The notes: generated from the letters alone by a model not told the origin. DNA of 64,000 nt from Bradyrhizobium tropiciagri (GCF_018130545.1 NZ_JAFCKF010000004.1:259501-323500); one strand, 5' to 3'; shown: positions 1-10,863, counted from the stretch's first letter. Translations and numbers: made by a program.

Positions 1-72
1 GCGGTCATCAGCGTCGCCTCCGGCCGCATCAGGATCGGTCCGGCGCCGCCCCGCCGGGGGCGTTCCGGCTGA
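1..72 (+). CDS. 3' end of an unidentified gene (partial)
   Basis: Frame 1 is open from the window edge to a TGA at 70-72 and encodes 23 residues ending in PPRRGRSG. Almost every codon ends in G or C, unlike the other two forward frames, which suggests real coding sequence. The residues left carry no recognisable motif. In related alphaproteobacteria tilS often lies just upstream of ftsH, so this could be the tilS C-terminus, but that rests on gene order only. Confidence 0.35.
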   Translation, partial: AVISVASGRIRIGPAPPRRGRSG

Positions 73-205
73 GCCGGGTTCGATTGCTTCAATCGCTGTC
101 ATAATCCGGCAAGGTGGCTTAACCACCCCGGAAAAACACCGGATTTTGCGTCATTTTTTGACCGGGAATCGGGCTAGGATGCGGTAAATAGTCGTGCGCA
201 GTTCC

Positions 206-234
206 CTTGGCATCGACCCCTGCGGCACCTAGAT
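206..234 (+). promoter_or_regulatory. Possible heat-shock-type (sigma-32) promoter of ftsH
   Basis: CTTG at 206-209 and CCTAGAT at 228-234 are separated by 18 bases, about 95 bases before the ftsH start. This resembles the alphaproteobacterial RpoH pattern (CTTG, 17-18 bases, CYTATnT), with imperfect agreement in the -10 part. ftsH is under RpoH control in several bacteria. The match is by eye and weak. Confidence 0.25.
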
Positions 235-329
235 TGTATGCCATCACGGGATGGATTCCCTGGGGATTCCCACAGAGCCTGCCCAAGGATAGAGAGAGGC
301 CGCGATCCGCGCGACCACGAAGGAAGACC

Positions 330-2252
<1,923 letters not shown>

Positions 2253-2264
2253 GCCTTGCGTGCC

Positions 2265-2684
2265 ATGACAGGCAGCTCCGGCAAACCGATTGTGCAAAAG
2301 CTCGGCCTCAAGCCGGGCTTTTGTATTTTTGTCGACGGGTTGTCCGTGAACTATGTCGATCTCGTCGGAGAACTGCCCGACGGCGTGCGAATGGCGAAGA
2401 GCGCGAGGGCGCCGCTCGATGTCGTGCATCTGTTTGCAGCCGAGGCGAAGGGGCTTGTCACGAAGCTGAGCCGCTACCGGGAGGCGATCGCGCCCGATGG
2501 CATGATCTGGGTGTCGTGGCCGAAGAAGAGCTCGGGTGTCACGACCGATCTCACCGACATTGCAGTCCGCAAGGCCGGGCTCGCCTCCGGCCTGGTCGAC
2601 ATCAAGGTCTGCGCCGTGGATGCGACGTGGTCGGGACTGAAATTTGTGATCCCTCTCAAGGAGCGCGGCAAGCGCCCGACATAG
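2265..2684 (+). CDS. DUF3052-like conserved protein
   Basis: A 139-residue soluble protein starting 12 bases after the ftsH stop and probably co-transcribed with it. The motifs PDGVRMAKSAR, DGMIWVSWPKKSSG and TDLTDIAVRKAGLASGLVDIK resemble the DUF3052 family, whose function is unknown. There is no signal peptide or membrane segment. A TTG start nine bases earlier (2256) is also possible. The family assignment is from recalled motifs. Confidence 0.8.
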   Translation: MTGSSGKPIVQKLGLKPGFCIFVDGLSVNYVDLVGELPDGVRMAKSARAPLDVVHLFAAEAKGLVTKLSRYREAIAPDGMIWVSWPKKSSGVTTDLTDIAVRKAGLASGLVDIKVCAVDATWSGLKFVIPLKERGKRPT

Positions 2685-2883
2685 TGCAGGGTGGGCAAAG
2701 GCGCGCTTGCGCCGTGCCCACCATCCAGAGCACTGCTCGTGAAGATGGCACGCGTCGCTTTGCCCATCCTTCGCGTGGTCGCTATTGGCATCCGCACAGA
2801 CCCCGTGGCATCCTCGCGCCAAGCCGTCAAACGGCATCGCCGCGCCTCCTGAAAGCGCGGCAGAAAAAGGGGAGGGGAGGCCG

Positions 2884-4083
2884 ATGCGCAAGGCATTCGG
2901 CGCGCTTGGCGCCATTTCATTCCTGCTGCTGCCCGCCGCTTCATTCGCCGCCGAGATGCGCGGCGTCACATCGACCGAAATCAGGATCGGCCAGACCATG
3001 CCCTATAGCGGGCCGGTGTCGGCCTTCGGTGCGCTCGGCAAGGGCGAGGCCGGCTATTTCAGGATGCTGAACGAGCGCGGCGGCATCAACGGCCGCAAGA
3101 TCAACTTCATCTCGCTCGACGATTCCTACGCGCCGCCGAAGACGGTGGAGCAGACCCGCCGCCTCGTCGAGAGCGACGAGGTCGCGCTGATCTTCTCGTC
3201 GATCGGCACCGCGCACAACACCGCCATCGCAAAATACCTGCAGGGCAAGAACATCCCGCAACTGTTCCTGGCCTCCGGCGCCTCGAAGTTCGGCGACGTC
3301 GCGCAATTCCCGCAGGCGACGATGGGCGTACAGGCGCCGTTCCGCTACGAGGCGCGGCTCTACGCGCGCTATGCGCTGGCGAAGAATCCGAACGCAACAT
3401 TCGCTGTCATCTCGCAGAACGACGATTACGGCCGCGACTATCTCGCGGGCCTCAAGGACGTGCTCGGCGAGAAGTATGATTCCGTCGTCACCGTTGCGAC
3501 CTACGAGATATCGGACCCGACGATCGACTCGCAGATCGTCAAGCTGAAGGCGACCAATGCCGACATCTTCGTGATCGCGGCGACGCCGAAATTCGCGGCG
3601 CAGTCGATCCGCAAGGCCTATGAGATCGGCTGGCGGCCGATGACCTTTCTCTCGAACACCGCGGTGTGGATTTCGACCGTGATGCAGCCGGCCGGCTTGG
3701 AGGCCGGCACCGGCATCATCTCGACGGCCTATGTGAAGGATCCGGACGATCCGGCCTGGAAGGACGATCCCGGCATGAAGGGTTGGCGCGACTTCATGAC
3801 CCGATACGTGCCCGACGGCGATCAGCATGACACCAACTACGTCAACGCCTACAACAGCGCGATGGCGCTTGAGGCCGTGCTGAAGGCCTGCGGCGACGAT
3901 CTCTCGACCGAGAACATCCTGCGGCAGGCCTTCGCCATCAAGCAGCTGGAGCTGCCGATGCTGTTGCCGGGCATCAAGGTCAACACCTCGCCGTCCGACC
4001 ATGTGCCGGTCGATCAGATGCAGCTGATGCGCTTCAATGGCAAGACCTGGGATCGCTTCGGCGAGTTGCAGACGGGGAATTGA
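2884..4083 (+). CDS. Branched-chain amino acid-type ABC transporter substrate-binding protein
   Basis: A 399-residue periplasmic binding protein of the LivJ/LivK type (Peripla_BP_6). It starts at 2884, behind a strong GGGGAGGGGAGG ribosome site, with a Sec signal peptide ending in ASFAAE. The mature part opens with TEIRIGQTMPYSGPVSAFG, typical of this family, and includes the ligand-pocket signature of the type I fold (SSIGTAHNTAIAKYL). No permease or ATPase gene is nearby, so it must serve a transporter encoded elsewhere. The ligand could be an amino acid, amide or aromatic acid; the sequence does not decide. Confidence 0.9.
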   Translation: MRKAFGALGAISFLLLPAASFAAEMRGVTSTEIRIGQTMPYSGPVSAFGALGKGEAGYFRMLNERGGINGRKINFISLDDSYAPPKTVEQTRRLVESDEVALIFSSIGTAHNTAIAKYLQGKNIPQLFLASGASKFGDVAQFPQATMGVQAPFRYEARLYARYALAKNPNATFAVISQNDDYGRDYLAGLKDVLGEKYDSVVTVATYEISDPTIDSQIVKLKATNADIFVIAATPKFAAQSIRKAYEIGWRPMTFLSNTAVWISTVMQPAGLEAGTGIISTAYVKDPDDPAWKDDPGMKGWRDFMTRYVPDGDQHDTNYVNAYNSAMALEAVLKACGDDLSTENILRQAFAIKQLELPMLLPGIKVNTSPSDHVPVDQMQLMRFNGKTWDRFGELQTGN

Positions 4084-4110
4084 GGCCGGATCAACCGCCG
4101 TTGTAAATCC

Positions 4111-4210
4111 GTCATCCTGAGGAGCGCGCAGCGCGCCTCGAAGGATGCACGGCCCGGCTGGGGGCCGTCTATCCTTCGAGACGGCCGCGTTGCGGCCTCC
4201 TCAGGATGAC
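4111..4210. repeat. Long palindromic repeat between convergent genes
   Basis: The left arm begins GTCATCCTGAGGAG and contains CTCGAAGGATG; the right arm contains CATCCTTCGAG-type sequence and ends CTCCTCAGGATGAC. The arms pair over most of their length with a GC-rich centre, giving a large cruciform or RNA hairpin of about 100 bases. It lies between the convergent ends of the binding-protein gene and the membrane-protein gene, so it could end transcription from both sides. Repeats of this type are dispersed in Bradyrhizobium-like genomes. Confidence 0.85.
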
Positions 4211-4247
4211 GGGTAGATATCTCGATCAGAACAACGCTACGGGAAGG

Positions 4248-5747
4248 CTACTTCGAACCCTGAGCCGCCGGCGTTGCGCCCTTGCTCTCATCCGATCGCA
4301 CATGGATCACGGCGACGTCGTCCTTGTAGAGCTGCTTCCAGCCCTTCAGGTGATCCAGCGCGTTTCCGGCCGGCGAGTCCGAGCTCAGCAGCGTGGCGTC
4401 GATGCGGTATTTGTCGAGCAGGCTCAGCAGCTGGCCTACATCACGGGCGTCGAGCGCATTGTAATAGTCGAGCACGAATTGCTCGCCATAGAGCTCGGCG
4501 CGGCCGTCGATGAACACCTTCATGTCGCGGCTCACCATGTAGCCGCCGAATGGCGCGGTGCTGAACACGCGCTGCGCGTTGTGCTGCTGCAGCACGTCGA
4601 CCGCGGCAACCGGCGAGAACATCGGCAGGAACTTGAACTGATGCTGCGCGACGAACATCGTCGTCGTCACCCACGCGCCGATCACCATCGCGACCGCAGC
4701 CAGGGTCGTGACGACAGGAAGCGAGCGGCCTTCTTCAAAGCGCGGCGCGGTGGCGCTGGCTGTTCCCCATTGTTCTGATATCGGCTTCGCAAGCACCAAT
4801 GGCGCGATGAACGCGAACACCTCGATGTTGCGGACATGGCTCAGCGCCATCCAGATCAGGCCGAGCAGCAGCAGGATCCGCGGCACCGACAGCGTCAGCC
4901 TGCGATAGCAGATCAGGCCGATCAGGCCGAGCAGCGTGGCCTCGAAGAAGCTGGGCTTGCTGAAATCCGCGGGCTTCCATTCCCCGATCAGCGTCAGCAG
5001 CTTGCCGAGGCTGAGGATCTTGGTCGCGCCCAGCAGGCTATTCCAGCCATATGGCGTCACGCAGCTCGCGGCGAGCGCCGCGACGCCGAACAGTCCCCAT
5101 CGCACGATGAGCTGACGGCGGCGGCTGGGCTCCGCGCTCCAGACGGCCTCCAGTCCGATCGGTCCGATCAACGCCAGGCCGAGAACGAAGCCGCCATGCA
5201 GATTGGCCCACAGTGTCATCAGCGGCAGCAGCCACCATGACGGCGAGGTGCGGCGATCCGCGGCTACAAGCAGGCCGCCGATGAACGCCAGCAACACCGG
5301 CAGCGCCAGCATGTGCGGCCGCGCCAGGAAGTGGATCGTCGACAACAAGAGCGCTAGCGCCGCGATCAACAGCGCGCGCGCCGGATCGAAATACGGGCTC
5401 AGCAGATGCAGGAAGATCGCGACCGTTGCGCCGATTGCGATCGAGGTCAGGATCACCGGCCCGGCCCAATCGCCGCCATACACGAGGGCGTATGCCACCT
5501 GCGACAGCCACGAGCTCGAAATCCAGGGCTCGCCGAAACGGGTGAACGAAAACACGTCAGTGCTCGGCATCGCGCCGTGGTCGAGGATCCATTGACCGAC
5601 CTTGATCTGCCACATCGTGTCGGTGTCGCGCAGCTGGATCTCGCCGGCCGAGAGATAGAACAGATACGCACCGACTGCAGCGCAGAGCGGCAACAATCCG
5701 CGCGCCGCATTGCGGCTGGTCACGCTGCTGGTGATGGACAGTGACAT
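4248..5747 (-). CDS. Multi-pass membrane protein, possibly a GT-C-fold glycosyltransferase
   Basis: A roughly 500-residue protein with about ten hydrophobic segments and a soluble C-terminal part of about 110 residues. After the first segment comes RDTDTMWQIKVGQWI, an acidic loop like the one that holds catalytic carboxylates in GT-C membrane glycosyltransferases, followed by a Trp/Ser-rich loop (GEPWISSSWLSQVAYA). The start is uncertain: ATG at 5747 has a weak AGAAAG site, ATG at 5774 has none, and the frame runs open to 5912. It is divergent from a TetR regulator, which may control it. A specific substrate cannot be read from the sequence. Confidence 0.75.
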   Translation of the reverse strand: MSLSITSSVTSRNAARGLLPLCAAVGAYLFYLSAGEIQLRDTDTMWQIKVGQWILDHGAMPSTDVFSFTRFGEPWISSSWLSQVAYALVYGGDWAGPVILTSIAIGATVAIFLHLLSPYFDPARALLIAALALLLSTIHFLARPHMLALPVLLAFIGGLLVAADRRTSPSWWLLPLMTLWANLHGGFVLGLALIGPIGLEAVWSAEPSRRRQLIVRWGLFGVAALAASCVTPYGWNSLLGATKILSLGKLLTLIGEWKPADFSKPSFFEATLLGLIGLICYRRLTLSVPRILLLLGLIWMALSHVRNIEVFAFIAPLVLAKPISEQWGTASATAPRFEEGRSLPVVTTLAAVAMVIGAWVTTTMFVAQHQFKFLPMFSPVAAVDVLQQHNAQRVFSTAPFGGYMVSRDMKVFIDGRAELYGEQFVLDYYNALDARDVGQLLSLLDKYRIDATLLSSDSPAGNALDHLKGWKQLYKDDVAVIHVRSDESKGATPAAQGSK

Positions 5748-6158
5748 GCGCTTTCTGGTTTCGACCGGAGACATCGAGAGGCAACGCCACGCGTGACGCC
5801 TGGTGCGCACTCGACCACGGCTTCCGATAAATTCGGGTAAATGCGGTCGCGGGGCCTGTGCGAGGCCCGACGTCTCGATGTCGAGCGATCTTGTTAGCTG
5901 GTGATTCACCATCGCTAACCTGGTCCGGTCGTGGTCCCGATCCCGACCGGCCGGCGCTTCCTCGGGCCGCAGCGCCCTGGCTCAATCGCAGGTGGAACGC
6001 GGCCGTCGCAAAATCCTTACAATTCCAGCTTGTCATCCAGTCTGAATAGTTGTTCACTTCTTCATGCGATTGCGGGATCAATCGTACAAAACATTGAAGT
6101 CGCGTGTGTTCTGCCGGTGGGCGCCGGCCGGGGCGCACGGTGGGGGGGGCGGAACGCC
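5748..6158. other. Divergent non-coding region with promoters for the membrane protein and tetR
   Basis: These 411 bases separate two divergent genes and contain no credible gene on either strand. The central part (about 6000-6110) is more AT-rich than its surroundings, as expected for promoters. The one clear structure is the inverted repeat at 5893-5919, listed separately. Confidence 0.6.
5893..5919. promoter_or_regulatory. Inverted repeat, candidate TetR-family operator
   Basis: GTTAGC-TGGTGA-T-TCACCA-TC-GCTAAC forms two perfectly paired 6-base half-sites on each side (TGGTGA/TCACCA and GTTAGC/GCTAAC), with a 2-base insertion in the right arm. Total length (27 bases) and symmetry fit a TetR dimer site between divergent genes. 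Binding by the adjacent TetR protein is inferred. Confidence 0.5.
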
Positions 6159-6833
6159 ATGGTCTACCGGCGAACTCATCAGGTTGTGAAACGGCTGGCT
6201 GCCCGGCGCAGCGCCATCCTGTCGGCTGCGCGCGACGCGGCGGCGGCGGGCGGCATGGCGGCGGTCCAGATCGCACCGGTCGCGGTGCGGGCCAATGTCG
6301 CGGCAGGGACGGTCTATCGCTACTTCCCGTCGAAGGCCGAACTGATCTCGGAATTGATCACCGAGGTCTCACGCGACGAACTCACAGCGATCCGCCGCGC
6401 TGCGGATGCAGCACCCGGGCCGTCGTCGGCGCTCGCCGCCGCGGTGACGACGATTGCGGTCCACGTGCTGTCGCAGCGCAAGCTCGCCTGGGGCATCCTG
6501 GCTGAGCCGGTTGACGTTGACGTCACCGCCTCGCGGCTCGCCAGCCGCCGCGATATCTCCGGCGAGCTTGCGATGCGCATCGATGCCGCCGTGCGCGCCG
6601 GCCATCTGCCAGCGCAAGATACCGCGCTCGCCGCCACCGCCTTGCTCGGCGCGCTGCACGAGGCGCTGGTCGGCCCGCTGGCACCGAGCAATCTCGACGA
6701 TCCGATCAAGCTGCGCGACGCAGTGCAGACCGTGACGCTGCTTGCGCTGCGCGCGGTCGGCGTGATGGACGCGCGCGCTCGCGGTCTCGTGGTGCAGGCG
6801 ACCACCCCGGCAAAGGCGCTGGTTGGCGCCTAA
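6159..6833 (+). CDS. TetR/AcrR family transcriptional regulator
   Basis: A 224-residue one-component repressor. The start at 6159 follows a GGGGGGGCGGA ribosome site; the frame is open further upstream without a start signal. The N-terminal helix-turn-helix spans about residues 10-60, with RRSAILSAARDAAAAGG, VAVRANVAAGTVYRYFPSKAELI and the conserved Tyr-x-Tyr-Phe recognition-helix end. The C-terminal ligand domain is Ala-rich and not classifiable. It faces away from the membrane protein gene and is followed 81 bases later by an osmC-like gene on the same strand. Confidence 0.92.
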   Translation: MVYRRTHQVVKRLAARRSAILSAARDAAAAGGMAAVQIAPVAVRANVAAGTVYRYFPSKAELISELITEVSRDELTAIRRAADAAPGPSSALAAAVTTIAVHVLSQRKLAWGILAEPVDVDVTASRLASRRDISGELAMRIDAAVRAGHLPAQDTALAATALLGALHEALVGPLAPSNLDDPIKLRDAVQTVTLLALRAVGVMDARARGLVVQATTPAKALVGA

Positions 6834-6914
6834 CATCCAGGCGCGCGGCGAACACTTCCGTCGCATCGGCGTTGTAGGCTTGTGGCTGGGTTCAACCCAT
6901 CTCAGGAGCAACGC

Positions 6915-7343
6915 ATGACGACGACCCATGGCTCGGCCAAATGGCAGGGCGGCATCAAGGACGGCAAGGGCGCGATCTCGACCAAGAGCGGCGCGCTCGC
7001 GGATTACCCCTATGGCTTCGCCAGCCGCTTCGAGGGCAAGCCCGGTTCGAATCCCGAAGAGCTGATCGGCGCGGCGCATGCCGCCTGCTTCACGATGGCG
7101 TTGTCGCTGATCCTCGGCGAGGCCAAGCTCACTGCGGAGCATATGGAGACCAAGGCCGACGTGACCCTGGAGAAGGTCGCCGACGGCTTCGCCATCACCG
7201 CGGTGCATTTGACGCTGTCGGCGAAGATCCCGGGTGCCGACAACGCGGCGTTCCAGGAACTGGCGGGCAAGGCCAAGGCTGGATGTCCGGTGTCGAAGCT
7301 GCTCAACACCAAGATCACGCTCGACGCGTCGTTGCAGGGCTGA
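6915..7343 (+). CDS. OsmC family peroxiredoxin
   Basis: A 142-residue thiol-dependent peroxidase of the OsmC/Ohr superfamily that would reduce organic or inorganic peroxides in the cytoplasm. Both family cysteines are visible, in AAHAACFTMALS and in KAGCPVSKLLN, along with the N-terminal GSAKWQGGIKDGKG block. An AGGAG ribosome site lies ten bases before the ATG at 6915. This is the OsmC rather than the Ohr branch, judged by the N-terminal motif. Confidence 0.93.
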   Translation: MTTTHGSAKWQGGIKDGKGAISTKSGALADYPYGFASRFEGKPGSNPEELIGAAHAACFTMALSLILGEAKLTAEHMETKADVTLEKVADGFAITAVHLTLSAKIPGADNAAFQELAGKAKAGCPVSKLLNTKITLDASLQG

Positions 7344-7373
7344 TCGCCTTAGCCGGACGTGACGGCGTGACCG

Positions 7374-8810
7374 TCAGACCTGCGCGTCGCCGTTCGGGCC
7401 GACCGAGGCGATGCGCAGCATGTTGGTGGTGCCGGGCGCGCGGAGCGGCACGCCGGCGACGATGATGACGCGCTGGCCGGCCTTGGCAAAGCCGTCGCGG
7501 AAGGCAATCGAGCCGGCGCGGTCGACCATGTCGTCGAGATCGTGCGCGTCCTCGGCGACCACGCAATGCACGCCCCACGCGACCGACAGCTTGCGCCCGG
7601 TGACGAGGTTCGGCGTGATCGCCACCACCGGCACCTTGGGGCGCTCGCGTGCCACACGGACGGCGGTCGAGCCTGACGAGGTCCAGCAGATGATCGCCGA
7701 CAGATCGAGCGTTTCGGCGATCTGCCGCGCGGCGTCGGCGATGGCATCGCCGACCGTCGGCTCGGGATCGACGCGCTGGGCGTTGATCACGCTGCGATAG
7801 GTCGGGTCGCGCTCCACTTCCTCGCCGATGCGGTTCATGGTCGAGACCGCCTCGACCGGGAATTTGCCGGCCGCGGATTCTGCCGACAGCATGATGGCGT
7901 CGGCGCCTTCGTAGACCGCGGTCGCGACGTCGGAGACTTCGGCGCGGGTCGGCACCGGCGACTGGATCATCGATTCCAGCATCTGGGTCGCGACCACCAC
8001 CGGCCGGCCGGCGCGGCGCGCCATCCGGATCATCTGCTTCTGCAGGCTCGGCACCCGCTCCAGCGGCAGCTCGACGCCGAGATCGCCGCGCGCCACCATC
8101 AGCGCGTCCGCCGCATCGATGATGTCGGCGAGGCGGTCGATCGCCTGCGGCTTCTCGATCTTGGCCATCACGGCGGCGCGGCCGCGGATCATCTTCTTGG
8201 CCTCGAGCACGTCCTCGGCCCGCTGCACAAAGGACAGCGCGACCCAGTCGATGCCCTCCGGCAGCGCGGCTTCGAGATCGGCGCGGTCCTTCGGGGTCAT
8301 CGCCGAGACCGGCAGGTCGGTGTCGGGCAGGCTGACGCCCTTGCGGTCCGACATCTTGCCGCCGATCACCACGCGCGTCACCGCGCGCTCGGGCGAGGTC
8401 TCCTCGGCGATCAGCCGCACCTTGCCGTCGTCGAGCAGCAGTGCGTGGCCGGGGCGGAGCGCGGCGAGGATTTCCGGATGCGGAAGCTGGACGCGACTGT
8501 TGTCGCCCGGTGTCTTGTCGGAATCCAGGATGAAGCTCTGGCCGTTCTTGAGCTGGGTCGAGCCTTCCGCGAAGGCGCCGAGCCGCAGCTTCGGCCCCTG
8601 CAGGTCGACCAGGATCCCGATCGGCCGGCCGTAGCTCGATTCGACATTGCGGATGGTCTTGACCAGCTCCCGCATCTTGTCATGCGGGGTGTGGCTCATG
8701 TTGATGCGGAACACGTCGGCGCCCGCCTCGAACAGCTTGCGGATCATCGCGCTGTCTGAAGAGGCCGGGCCGAGCGTTGCGAGGATCTTGATTCGGCGCA
8801 GTCGTCTCAT
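7374..8810 (-). CDS. pyk: Pyruvate kinase
   Basis: A 478-residue glycolytic enzyme converting phosphoenolpyruvate and ADP to pyruvate and ATP. The N-terminus (RIKILATLGPASS) and FRINMSHT are substrate and metal motifs. The signature around AVMAKIEKPQAIDRL holds the catalytic Lys and the metal-binding Glu, and MVARGDLGVELPLERV and ATQMLESMI follow. The start at 8810 overlaps the stop of the upstream DUF1036 gene by four bases (ATGA), so translation is probably coupled. Confidence 0.97.
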   Translation of the reverse strand: MRRLRRIKILATLGPASSDSAMIRKLFEAGADVFRINMSHTPHDKMRELVKTIRNVESSYGRPIGILVDLQGPKLRLGAFAEGSTQLKNGQSFILDSDKTPGDNSRVQLPHPEILAALRPGHALLLDDGKVRLIAEETSPERAVTRVVIGGKMSDRKGVSLPDTDLPVSAMTPKDRADLEAALPEGIDWVALSFVQRAEDVLEAKKMIRGRAAVMAKIEKPQAIDRLADIIDAADALMVARGDLGVELPLERVPSLQKQMIRMARRAGRPVVVATQMLESMIQSPVPTRAEVSDVATAVYEGADAIMLSAESAAGKFPVEAVSTMNRIGEEVERDPTYRSVINAQRVDPEPTVGDAIADAARQIAETLDLSAIICWTSSGSTAVRVARERPKVPVVAITPNLVTGRKLSVAWGVHCVVAEDAHDLDDMVDRAGSIAFRDGFAKAGQRVIIVAGVPLRAPGTTNMLRIASVGPNGDAQV

Positions 8811-9415
8811 GGTTTGTTTCCGGGCGTTGCGGCTGGCGGCAGACCCGGCGCGCCCGGCGGTGTTGCGCCCGGCGGCGGGTTCGGCAGGCCCGGCATCGCG
8901 CCGGGGCTTCCCGGGGCTACGCCGCCCGGCATTCCCGGTACTTTCTGCGGCTGTTGTTCGTTGGCTTCGGTCAGTTGGACGGTCCATGCACGCTGCTCGC
9001 CGGTGTCGACCTCGAAGAAGCCGGTGCGGTCAAAGCCGCGCGCTAGGCAATTCTCGGTACCTTTGATGGTGAATTCCTTGTCGCGCGAGCACATGAAGGC
9101 CTGGCCGGACCATTCGCCGCCGCGATCGTAGTCGAGAGCGTAGATGTAGTAGTAGCGCGCGACAAGGTTGCCGCGCAGCAGGGTCTCGCAGGTCCGCGAC
9201 GACACGTTCCACCAGCCTTCGGTGGTCCAGCCCTCGGCGTCCTTGTAGCCGAGCGCGATCCCGACCCGGCTCGAGGTGTTGTTGCAGAGCCGGAAATCGG
9301 CCGCCGCCGGGCTCGTCCACAGGCATGCCGCGAAAAGCGCCAGCACCGGCAGGAGGCCGGCGAGCGTCAGTCGGATGGCGCGGGGAGCTGAGGCGGGAGA
9401 ATCTTTTGGGCTCAT
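8807..9415 (-). CDS. DUF1036 domain exported protein
   Basis: A 202-residue protein with a signal peptide (hydrophobic stretch at about 16-35, cleavage near AAADF). The DUF1036 domain covers about 38-150 and has the family's FRLCNNTSSRVGIALGYKD opening, the conserved cysteines (RTCETLLRG, FMCSRDKE, ENCLARG) and a Trp/Tyr-rich centre. The last 45 residues are a Pro/Gly-rich tail of PG-x repeats. The molecular role of the family is unknown. It is the first gene of a two-gene operon with pyk; the link with glycolysis is positional only. Confidence 0.9.
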   Translation of the reverse strand: MSPKDSPASAPRAIRLTLAGLLPVLALFAACLWTSPAAADFRLCNNTSSRVGIALGYKDAEGWTTEGWWNVSSRTCETLLRGNLVARYYYIYALDYDRGGEWSGQAFMCSRDKEFTIKGTENCLARGFDRTGFFEVDTGEQRAWTVQLTEANEQQPQKVPGMPGGVAPGSPGAMPGLPNPPPGATPPGAPGLPPAATPGNKP

Positions 9416-9583
9416 GCGGCGAGGCTATATCAAATCATTGTCGATTTCGCGTGCCCGGCAGGCACTGTCAACGGGCGGGCGCCCATCTCCCACGCTGTGG
9501 GACCATGGCAGGGGTGGCTGGACAGGTCCGTATTGCGCGCGGATATGGCAAAATCTGTGACAATTCCTACCTGATATCAATAT

Positions 9584-9600
9584 GGTGAACGCCATTCACC
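9584..9600. promoter_or_regulatory. Small inverted repeat before the DUF1244 gene
   Basis: GGTGAA-CGCCA-TTCACC, a 6-base stem with a 5-base loop, lies 13 bases before the ATG at 9613, where a ribosome site would be expected; no clear Shine-Dalgarno sequence is present. It could be an operator or a translation-affecting hairpin. Confidence 0.3.
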
Positions 9601-9612
9601 GGGATCACGATC

Positions 9613-9915
9613 ATGAGTATTGACGACAAAACCAGAACAGAACTAGAGGCCGCGGTGTTCCGGCGCCTCGTCAGTCATCTCCGCAACCGGACCGATGTGC
9701 AGAACATCGACCTGATGAACCTCGCCGGCTTCTGCCGCAATTGCCTGTCCAACTGGATGAAGGAAGAGGCCGACGCCAAGGGCCTTGCGGTGAGCAAGGA
9801 CGAGAGCCGCGAGGCGGTCTACGGCATGCCCTATGAAGAGTGGAAGGCGAAGTATCAGGGCAGCGCCTCGCCGGAGCAGCTTGCGGCGATGAAGAAGGCC
9901 CAAAGCGGGCATTAA
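9613..9915 (+). CDS. DUF1244 family protein
   Basis: A 100-residue cytoplasmic protein widely conserved as a single copy in alphaproteobacteria. The family core is clear: FRRLVSHLRNRTDVQNID, then LAGFCRNCLSNWM with two cysteines, then YGMPYEEWKAKYQ. Its function is not established. It is divergent from the DUF1036-pyk operon. Confidence 0.92.
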   Translation: MSIDDKTRTELEAAVFRRLVSHLRNRTDVQNIDLMNLAGFCRNCLSNWMKEEADAKGLAVSKDESREAVYGMPYEEWKAKYQGSASPEQLAAMKKAQSGH

Positions 9916-10089
9916 ATCTCAGCCTGTGTGACGTCAGTTCCGCGGCCCTCAGCATCTCCTGTGGGCGCGCTGTGGATGAGCGCGATGATTCCTTGACGGA
10001 ACGCGCGCCAAAATCGAGGGTCGCCCGCAGCAAGCGGTGCGCGTGGCGCGTATTCGCGCGACGTTTCAACGCCATTTCAGGAGTACGCA

Positions 10090-10362
10090 ATGGCCACCGC
10101 ATCTGCCGCCGTTCAGGACGAACCCGCAACGCGATTTGCCAAGGACCAGCTCAGGTCCATCATCGAGCGCATCGAGCGGCTGGAAGAAGAAAAGAAGACC
10201 ATCTCGGACGACATCCGCGACGTCTATGCCGAGGCCAAGGGCAACGGCTTCGACGTCAAGGCGCTGCGTACCATCGTGCGGCTGCGCAAGCAGGATGCCA
10301 ACGAGCGCCAGGAGCAGGAGACCATCCTGGAGACCTATATGCAGGCGCTCGGGATGCTCTGA
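10090..10362 (+). CDS. UPF0335 (DUF2312) family protein
   Basis: A 90-residue, charged, predicted coiled-coil protein. The family signature is present almost end to end: [39 protein letters not shown], and a Glu-rich C-terminus. It follows an AGGAG ribosome site. Function is unknown; the family is near-universal in Rhizobiales. Confidence 0.94.
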   Translation: MATASAAVQDEPATRFAKDQLRSIIERIERLEEEKKTISDDIRDVYAEAKGNGFDVKALRTIVRLRKQDANERQEQETILETYMQALGML

Positions 10363-10399
10363 TCCTTGGAAGCGGCGGCGCGAAAGGCGCAAGGATCTT

Positions 10400-10863
10400 T
10401 CACGCCCGCTCCATGCCGTAACGACGCTTGGCTGCATCGGCGTCCGCGGATGTCAGATATCCGATGAAGGCGCGCGCACCGGCCTCGTTGGAGGCCGTGG
10501 CGCAGATGGCGCACGAAAACAAGGTTACGGACTGAACGTCCGCGGGCAGCGGTCCAGCGACCACGACGCCGGGGACATCGAGAAATTCGCTCAGGCAGGG
10601 ATTGCAACCGCCATGGCCGACCTCGCGAAGCCCGTGCAACTCTCCGGCTTGAGCAAGCCGTCGGCCGCGAGCTGTCTCATGGCGTCGTCCGCGAGCGCGA
10701 CGATGTCGAATGCTTCGCCGGCGCGGACGCGCCTGGCGGCATCGACGCCGCCCACAGACTCGATGCTGATCGTCTGTCCGGTGTTGTTCTGGAAGGCGCT
10801 GCCGAGCTCCGTCAGGATCTGACGGGTCGCCATGGAAGAGATGCCCGTCACTGTTGCAGCCAT
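10400..10863 (-). pseudogene. Decayed molybdate-binding-protein-like (ModA-type) gene with internal deletion
   Basis: An N-terminal part starts at 10863 behind a good GAGGAG site and reads about 90 residues (MAATVTGISSMATRQIL, GEAFDIVALADDAMRQLA, ARSAMAVAIPA) before a stop at 10591. The C-terminal part resumes in another frame, with LSEFLDVPGVVVAGPLPADVQ and ends RRYGMERA at 10400. Together they match both ends of ModA-like extracellular binding proteins, but about 65 central residues are missing exactly where the frame changes. No signal peptide precedes the N-terminal part. This looks like a single internal deletion that also shifted the frame. Confidence 0.8.
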
